From DATMER01 sp035556715 (GTDB taxonomy: Bacteria; Acidobacteriota; Thermoanaerobaculia; Multivoradales; UBA5704): a stretch of DNA of 64,000 nucleotides. A program made the translations under genes and the position numbers. This document shows, in pieces, positions 58,994 through 64,000 of this stretch (positions are counted from its first letter, which is position 1; the number at the start of each line of letters is the position of its first letter). The stretch covers positions 1 to 64,000 of the forward strand of contig DATMER010000117.1 of NCBI GenBank assembly GCA_035556715.1, read 5' to 3'. The notes under the pieces were generated by a model. The model saw only the letters and a program-made list of their open reading frames with translations. It had not been told where the DNA came from and made no database searches.

Positions 58994-59878
58994 ATGGACA
59001 AGCTCGTTCGCCAGATCGCTCTGGGAGCCATCCTTCTGCTGGTGGTGCTGTCCCTTCCGGGGGCCGCGGCCGCCCAACCGTTCCCGACTCCAGGCCAGTT
59101 CGTGCGGTTCCTGGATCTCCGGTGCTATGACATCCCGGGTCAGCCACCGCTGAACGTCCCGCTGCTGCTCACCCACCTGAACCCGGTGTTCATCCAGCAG
59201 GGTGCGCCGCCGGAGCAGGTCGTTCTGCAGGAGCCCCAGGATCTCTGCGTGCCGGTCCGGAAGAACAACCAGGTGATTCCGCCGCAGTCGCTGCCCTTCC
59301 TCCAGTACGCGGACCTGAAGTGCTACCGGATCGACGGTCCGCCGCTCAACATGACGCTACAGCTCAGCCAGCTCAACCCGGCGATCGCGGCGCTCTACGG
59401 GCCGAACGTCAACGTGATCGTCCGCGAGCCGCAGCAGCTCTGCGTTCCCGTAGCCAAGGACAGCCAGATTCCGCCGCCGAACGTCCGGCAGCTCATTCAG
59501 TTCCTGGACATCAAGTGCTATCGCGTCGACGCCCCTCCGATTCCTAACCAGCCGATCAACCTGACGCACCTGAACCCGCTCTTCTCGGGCACCCCGACGG
59601 AGCAGGCGAAGATCGTAGGACCGGCGCCGATCCAGCTCTGCGTGCCGGTGGCCAAGAACAACCAGTTCCCGAATCCGGCGGCCGTCGCCCAGATCATCCG
59701 CTTCTCGGACGTCCTCTGCTACAACCTCGACGGCCTGCCTCTGGACAGGGACCTCAGGCTGACCCACCTCAACCCCGTGCTGCGCGCCATGGGTCTGCCG
59801 ATCGAGAGCGTCACGGCGAAGGACACCACGAAGCTCTGCGTGCCGGTGGCCAAGAACGGGATGTTCCCGCCCGGCTGA
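58994..59878 (+). CDS. Secreted four-repeat Cys-pair protein (DUF7450-like)
   Basis: A 294-residue secreted protein. ATG 58994 follows AAGGAGATTTTCG, and the signal peptide ends at AAAAQP. The mature part is four tandem repeats of about 65-70 residues. Each starts FLDLKCYRID-like, continues LTHLNP and ends LCVPVAKN-like, so each has two Cys, probably one disulfide. The CY...LCxPVxK frame resembles the DUF7450 repeat of secreted bacterial proteins, whose role is unknown. A perfect hairpin follows the gene. Confidence 0.8.
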   Translation: MDKLVRQIALGAILLLVVLSLPGAAAAQPFPTPGQFVRFLDLRCYDIPGQPPLNVPLLLTHLNPVFIQQGAPPEQVVLQEPQDLCVPVRKNNQVIPPQSLPFLQYADLKCYRIDGPPLNMTLQLSQLNPAIAALYGPNVNVIVREPQQLCVPVAKDSQIPPPNVRQLIQFLDIKCYRVDAPPIPNQPINLTHLNPLFSGTPTEQAKIVGPAPIQLCVPVAKNNQFPNPAAVAQIIRFSDVLCYNLDGLPLDRDLRLTHLNPVLRAMGLPIESVTAKDTTKLCVPVAKNGMFPPG

Positions 59879-59902
59879 CCTCCAGCCGTCTGATAAGGCA
59901 GT

Positions 59903-59946
59903 GTGGCCCCTCTCTCCTGCGCGTCAGCGCAGGAGAGAGGGGCCAC
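59903..59946 (+). terminator. Perfect 20-bp hairpin after the Cys-repeat gene
   Basis: GTGGCCCCTCTCTCCTGCGC pairs with its exact complement across a GTCA loop, 24 bp after the stop. No T-run follows, so it is either a T-less terminator or a REP-like palindrome (the CCCCTCTC motif recalls the other elements). Confidence 0.7.
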
Positions 59947-59981
59947 GGGTACGAGGTACGCGCAGGGTAGGACCGATGCGA

Positions 59982-59996
59982 TAAGATCTTGAGCCC
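59982..59996 (+). promoter_or_regulatory. Possible leaderless promoter: TAAGAT 9 nt before ATG
   Basis: TAAGAT (59982-59987) ends 9 nt before the ATG at 59997 and no Shine-Dalgarno is present, the same arrangement as before 6522 and 13431. Confidence 0.35.
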
Positions 59997-61943
59997 ATGC
60001 CCCGTCCGTTGAAGCGCCGCGCCGTGGCGCCGCCGGTGTCTGTCCAGCGCGTTCCGGCGTCCCGGATGCGTTCGACCGGGGCTTGGTTTCAGTGGCCGGA
60101 GGAGCTGGCCGCTCTGCTCGGGCAGATCTCCGACGAGAAGCTCGCGCGGCGAGCCGGCATCAGTCCCGAGACGGTGGCCCGGGAACGCCGCCGGCGCGGA
60201 ATCGAGTCTTTCCGGCCGCTGCGAGGCCCCGTCGAGTGGACGCCGGAGATGATCGCCCTGATCGGGACCGAGAGCGACGGCGTCGTCGGCCGGGAGCTAA
60301 GGCTCTCCCGGACCACCATCCGGTGCAAGCGCGTGCTCCTCGGAATTCCTCCCTACTCCCCGCCGCCTTCCAGTGCCGTCGAGTCCTCCATCCCCTGGGA
60401 ACCGGAGGACCTGGCCCAACTCGGCACCATGCCCGACCGGCTGGTCGCCAAACAGCTCGGGATCAGTGCCTCCTCGACCATGTTGAAGCGCCAGACTCTG
60501 GAGATCCCCCCGTTCAAGCCGCCGCCGCGCCGTCTCGAATGGACGGAGGAGATGCTCGCGCTCCTGGGCCAGGTTACGGACACCCAGGTGGCGGAGCTCT
60601 ACGGCATCTCCGAGGCCGCAGTCTGCGCGAAGCGGTTTCGCCTCGGCATTCCCGGCGTCGTTGCCGCCGGGGCGGTCGTTGCGACTCCGGAGCTGATCGA
60701 GCTGCTCCACCTGCCAGGCATCGAGGTACATCGGCTGACCGGCCTCAGCCACAGGACGATCCGCGACCTGCGCAGGAAACACGGCATCGACCGGCGCCGG
60801 CAGTGGCCCCCCAAGGTCGTCGCCCGCCTCGGTCGGGAGTTCGATAAGGACGTCGCGCGCGATCTCGGCGTCAGCGAGAACGTCGTTCGCAAGAAGCGGA
60901 TATCCCTGGGCATCCCGTCTTTCCGCCGAACCCAACCCACCCGGAGGCGCGTGGCCGTCAAACGCGCTCCGGTGAAGGGACCATTCCGATGGCCCTGGAA
61001 GCTGGCCGCCCGGCTCGGCAAGATCCCCGACCGGGAGTTGGCACGCCTCGCCGGGATCTCGACAGAAATGGTCGCCAAGGAACGGAAGCGGCACGGGATT
61101 GCCGCCTTCCGGCCGCCGAGGGAGCCCATTAAATGGACCCCGAAGATGATCCGGCGTCTTGGCACCGCCAGCGACGCGGCGGTCGCCAGGAAGCTGGGCA
61201 TCCATTTCTCCAGCGTCAGTTACAAGCGACAGCTCCTCGGGATCCCATCGTTTCGCCCGAAACGCCGCCCGAACCCGCAAGCTCACGAGTGGACGCCGCG
61301 GGAGCTGGCGCTGCTCGGAAAGAGGTCCGATGCGGAGGTTGCCGAGAAGCTCGGGATCAGCAAGGGCACGGTGGCCAAGAAACGGACGCAGCTCTGGATT
61401 CCCGCGTCCCGGCTGCGCCGCGTCTATGAGTGGACCGAGGAGCTGCTCGCGCTCCTGGGCAAGGTGAGCGACCGCGAGTTAGCGCGCGTCTCCGGATTTT
61501 CGGTGAACAGCGTTCGGCGCAAGCGCTCCGCGCTCGGCATCCGCCCCGGGGGCAGGTACGGAGCCGTCGTTCCGACTCCCGCTCTCGTCGAGCTGCTGCA
61601 CGAGAAGAGCATCGACGTGAAGCGGCGGACCGGTTTGTCACCGACGACCATTCGCCTTTTACGCAAGAAGCTCGGAATCGAACGGCCCCGGCGCTGGACT
61701 CCCGAGCTCGTCGCCCGCCTCGGGCGTGAGCCCGACCGCAAGATCGCGCGCGAGCTCGGGATCGCGGACAGCGTCGTGAACAAAAAGCGCAGGCGTCATG
61801 GAATTCCACCTTTCCTGGCGAAACGGCGGTGGACGCCCGAAGAGCTCGCGCTCGTTGGGACGGCCCCGGACGCCGAGATCGCGCGGAAGCTGGGGCGCAC
61901 TCCCCAGGCCGTGGCGTACGCACGGCGGATGAAGCTGGATTAG
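59997..61943 (+). CDS. Protein of 13 tandem helix-turn-helix modules
   Basis: A 648-residue basic protein made almost entirely of about 13 modules of 38-60 residues. The typical form is WTPEELALLG, then DAEVAEKLGIS, GTVAKKR and LGIPSFRP: three helices, with the second and third forming an HTH. Modules 1-6 and 7-12 are duplicates of each other: module 1 pairs with 7 (both RRAGIS/RLAGIS with an RERRRRGI/KERKRHGI end), and modules 5 and 11 both lose the Trp start and read ATPELIELLH or PTPALVELLH. Module 13 ends the protein. Single modules of this type are common in Acidobacteria and Planctomycetes. So many in a row suggest binding along extended, possibly repetitive DNA. No enzymatic domain is present. 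Confidence 0.8.
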   Translation: MPRPLKRRAVAPPVSVQRVPASRMRSTGAWFQWPEELAALLGQISDEKLARRAGISPETVARERRRRGIESFRPLRGPVEWTPEMIALIGTESDGVVGRELRLSRTTIRCKRVLLGIPPYSPPPSSAVESSIPWEPEDLAQLGTMPDRLVAKQLGISASSTMLKRQTLEIPPFKPPPRRLEWTEEMLALLGQVTDTQVAELYGISEAAVCAKRFRLGIPGVVAAGAVVATPELIELLHLPGIEVHRLTGLSHRTIRDLRRKHGIDRRRQWPPKVVARLGREFDKDVARDLGVSENVVRKKRISLGIPSFRRTQPTRRRVAVKRAPVKGPFRWPWKLAARLGKIPDRELARLAGISTEMVAKERKRHGIAAFRPPREPIKWTPKMIRRLGTASDAAVARKLGIHFSSVSYKRQLLGIPSFRPKRRPNPQAHEWTPRELALLGKRSDAEVAEKLGISKGTVAKKRTQLWIPASRLRRVYEWTEELLALLGKVSDRELARVSGFSVNSVRRKRSALGIRPGGRYGAVVPTPALVELLHEKSIDVKRRTGLSPTTIRLLRKKLGIERPRRWTPELVARLGREPDRKIARELGIADSVVNKKRRRHGIPPFLAKRRWTPEELALVGTAPDAEIARKLGRTPQAVAYARRMKLD

Positions 61944-62079
61944 ATTCCAGGTCGGACACAGAATCGTTCCCGAGGGCTTCAGAATGGCTCCTGGGCTCGT
62001 CCCCTCCTGCCACGCAGCTCGGATGCATGGCTGCTATCCTGTCCGGGTGTTGCGATGAGTCGGCTTGAGTCTTCTCCTG

Positions 62080-62293
62080 GCCATGGTCCTGTCAGGCGCC
62101 GCAGCTCCTGGTAATCGCGCGCGCCGAGGAGGAAGCGTGCGGGGATGATGCCGGGCTGGGAGCCGTTCTTGCCGGCCTCCCAGGCGCCTTCGTGGCGGAC
62201 GATCTGGCCGTCCTCGTAGATGTCGACCTCCTCACCGAAGTAGAAGACATCGTGGGTCTGGCGGCAGCGGGAGTACCAGTTGCGGGATACCAT
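62080..62293 (-). pseudogene. Remnant of a conserved hypothetical gene
   Basis: The minus-strand frame reads MVSRNWYSRCRQTHDVFYFGEEVDIYEDGQIVRHEGAWEAG and on to PARFLLGARDYQEL, then loses similarity. The VFYFGEEV...DGQIVRHEGAWEAG...GARDYQE pattern is that of a larger secreted-protein family of unknown function, of which only a middle piece remains. Neither a full N terminus nor a C terminus is present. It lies 32 bp upstream, in transcription terms downstream, of the GlgX-like gene end. The rest of 61944-62080 has two short 21-bp units like array D and nothing else. Confidence 0.5.
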
Positions 62294-62325
62294 GCGGGGC
62301 GGCCCGGAATCCTTCGCGGATCGGA

Positions 62326-64000
62326 TCAGAACTGCCAGTTGTCGTTCCGGGTTCCGGAGCCGGTCGCCGGTACCGTGTAGCTCCGGTTCGAGCCGTTCTC
62401 CCAGGTCGTCGATCCTCCCTGCTTCATGATGTATTTGTACTGGATCGCCGAACCCTTGCTCGCGGTGAAGAAGACCGGGCCGCTCCAGGTGTCGCTGTCC
62501 ACCCAGTTCAGCTTGACGGCCTTCGAGGTATCCCAGTTGCCCAACTCGGGGACGTTGCCGGCCACATAGAGGTCCTGGCCTGAGGAGGTGACGAAGTTGT
62601 TGACGGTGAAGTCCACGCGCACGGCCGCAGGATCGGTGCAGGTGCGGGCGAGGAGGGCCAGGGTCGAGCGCGCCTGCACGCCGTAGGTCGTGCCGGTTAT
62701 CTTAGGCAGGATCTGGGAGCTCCACGAGCTCACCGCCGGGTCGTAGTAGATGTTGCCGGTCCCCTCGGCCCAGTCCGCGGTATCGGCGAGGAGCCACCAG
62801 CACTTGCCGTTGGGTGCCGTGGGGATGGTGAAGTTGAGGTTGGTCCAGTAGGAGTTGAACGCCACGTAGAGGTCGGGCGCGCTCGACGGGCCGCCCGTCT
62901 CCGCGGTGGAGCCGTCGATCAGGAAGGCGAGCGTGTGGGAGGTCGAGCTCCAGTCCGGCGTGTCCGGCGTGGTGCCGTGCCAGGCGAGGTCCTTGTAGCC
63001 GTCGCCGTCATGGTCGGAGCCGACGGCCGCGACGCTCCGCCGCAGGCCGGGGTGGGCCTTGCGGAAGGCGGCGAGCTTGCGGAAGAAGTCGTACGTCTTC
63101 GGGTTGTCGGTCTTCTTCTGCCAGTTGATCCAGCCGCAGGCGTTGTCCGCCATGTAGCCGTTGTTGTTGCCGTTCTGGGTCTGGCGGAACTCGTCGCCGG
63201 CCAGGATCATGGGCACGCCGTGGTGGAGGAGCAGGTGGGAGGCGAAGTTGCGGATCTGGCGCCGCCGCAGGCCCTCGTCGCCGCCGCTGTCCCAGGAGTC
63301 GTTGTCGTTGCTGCCGCTGCCGGGGTCGGCGCCGGTGGGGTTGCAGTCGCCGGTGCCGTTCTGCTTGGTGTTGTAGGAGACCAGGTCGTTGAGCGTGAAG
63401 CCGTCGTGGGCGGTGACGAAGTTGACGCTCTCCGCGGGCGAGCCGAATCCGCTCCAGGTGGCGCTGATCGAGGAGCCGAGGCCGCCGGCCTGGGAGTTGT
63501 CCCCCTTGGCCCACTTGCGGACGTTGTCGCGCCAGAAGCCGTTCCACTCCGACCATCCGGCGGGAAACTGGCCGACTCCATAGCCGCCGGTATCCCAGGC
63601 CTCGGCCACGACTTTGAAGTCCTCGTCCTGGGCGAGCTGGGCGATTTCGACCAGGGTGGTGGCGTTCGAGTTGAACACCCGGCCGTCGCTGCCCTCACGG
63701 CCCAGCTCGTAGGCGAGGTCGAAGCGGAAGCCGTCGACGCCCATCTCCTCGTGCCAGTAGCTGAGGCTGTCCAGGATGAGGCGCCGCACCGCGGGCCGGC
63801 TGGCATTCAGATTGTTCCCGGTGCCGGTGGAATCCCAATAGCAGGTCTTGTCGTCGGCCAGGGTGTAGTAGGTGGCGTTGTCGAGGCCGCGCAGGTTGAT
63901 GTAGCGCACCGGGTTGCCCGAGCAGGCGCCGCCCTCGAACGTGTGGTTGAAGACCACGTCAAGCCAGACCTCGATGCCCTGGGCGTGGAGGGATTTGACC
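62326..64000 (-). CDS. GlgX/isoamylase-type glycogen debranching enzyme, C-terminal part
   Basis: About 558 residues are visible; the 5' end lies beyond the window, and the frame is open across 63958-64000 (GIEVWLDVVFNHT). GH13 motifs are in order: DVVFNHT, GVDGFRFDLAYELG with the catalytic Asp nucleophile, VVAEAWDTGG with the acid/base Glu and FVTAHDGFTLNDLVSYN with the transition-state Asp. This order and spacing match isoamylase and GlgX enzymes, which hydrolyse alpha-1,6 branches. The C-terminal 100 residues (VRVDFTVNNFVTSSGQDLYV, then WENGSNRSYTVPATG) form a CBM20 starch-binding domain, unusual for cytoplasmic GlgX and more typical of exported amylases. Confidence 0.9.
   Translation of the reverse strand, partial: VKSLHAQGIEVWLDVVFNHTFEGGACSGNPVRYINLRGLDNATYYTLADDKTCYWDSTGTGNNLNASRPAVRRLILDSLSYWHEEMGVDGFRFDLAYELGREGSDGRVFNSNATTLVEIAQLAQDEDFKVVAEAWDTGGYGVGQFPAGWSEWNGFWRDNVRKWAKGDNSQAGGLGSSISATWSGFGSPAESVNFVTAHDGFTLNDLVSYNTKQNGTGDCNPTGADPGSGSNDNDSWDSGGDEGLRRRQIRNFASHLLLHHGVPMILAGDEFRQTQNGNNNGYMADNACGWINWQKKTDNPKTYDFFRKLAAFRKAHPGLRRSVAAVGSDHDGDGYKDLAWHGTTPDTPDWSSTSHTLAFLIDGSTAETGGPSSAPDLYVAFNSYWTNLNFTIPTAPNGKCWWLLADTADWAEGTGNIYYDPAVSSWSSQILPKITGTTYGVQARSTLALLARTCTDPAAVRVDFTVNNFVTSSGQDLYVAGNVPELGNWDTSKAVKLNWVDSDTWSGPVFFTASKGSAIQYKYIMKQGGSTTWENGSNRSYTVPATGSGTRNDNWQF

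Noticed and set aside
1..64000. CRISPR array
   Set aside because: The tandem arrays have no identical repeats with unique spacers; the period is too short and no cas gene is present.

Overview
The window is high-GC bacterial chromosome with no rRNA, phage structural genes or CRISPR array. Gene content points to a free-living Gram-negative heterotroph. It includes a winged-helix/Ser-Thr kinase/TPR fusion, exported isoaspartyl methyltransferases, an Agl23-type membrane glycosyltransferase, secreted multi-domain proteins, several SpoIIE phosphatases and a RAYT transposase. That mix resembles Acidobacteriota (Thermoanaerobaculia-like), but the assignment is an inference.

Layout. 1-972: 3' end of a DUF2207-type membrane protein. 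1482-3437: a serine hydrolase and an AraC regulator, both minus strand. 3692-6394: a partner-switching operon (small membrane peptide, anti-sigma kinase, STAS antagonist, GAF-SpoIIE phosphatase) behind a very good sigma-54 promoter. 6522-12112: a group that looks devoted to damaged aspartyl residues outside the cytoplasm (exported isoaspartyl peptidase, TldD/PmbA-like protein, exported amidohydrolase, two exported PCMT paralogues). 12245-18690: a LamG protein, an Agl23-like glycosyltransferase and a large HzsA-like secreted haem protein with FG-GAP repeats. 18710-25643: a macro-like/KAP NTPase, an MFS transporter and the wHTH-kinase-TPR protein. 25671-33338: a trypsin-like protease, a membrane protein, a metallo-beta-lactamase gene with an in-frame amber codon, an alpha/beta hydrolase, a lipoprotein and an FAD oxidoreductase. 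34542-36000: a RAYT transposase between two hairpin repeats. 36088-39400: a broken Sel1 gene, a methyltransferase, otsB and a lower-GC unknown. 39470-42863: a PspA (ESCRT-III homologue) and AAA+ ATPase operon. 42886-50894: a haloperoxidase, a sulfatase, a membrane SpoIIE phosphatase and a phosphodiesterase. 50983-58315: a two-gene STAND/NB-ARC system with a 2305-residue ATPase. 58994-64000: a Cys-repeat secreted protein, a protein of 13 tandem HTH modules, a gene remnant and a GlgX-like debranching enzyme running off the end.

The strongest unexplained signal is a set of long intergenic arrays of degenerate units with a 20-21 bp period (about 1007-1440, 27601-27900, 33365-34215 and 58321-58800). 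Each array has its own consensus, usually a short imperfect palindrome, yet all keep a spacing of about two DNA helical turns. One array runs 31 units with no indel. The 13-module HTH protein lies about 1.2 kb from one array and is a candidate binder; that link is speculation. Several genes have a -10-like hexamer 6-9 nt before the start codon and probably give leaderless mRNAs.
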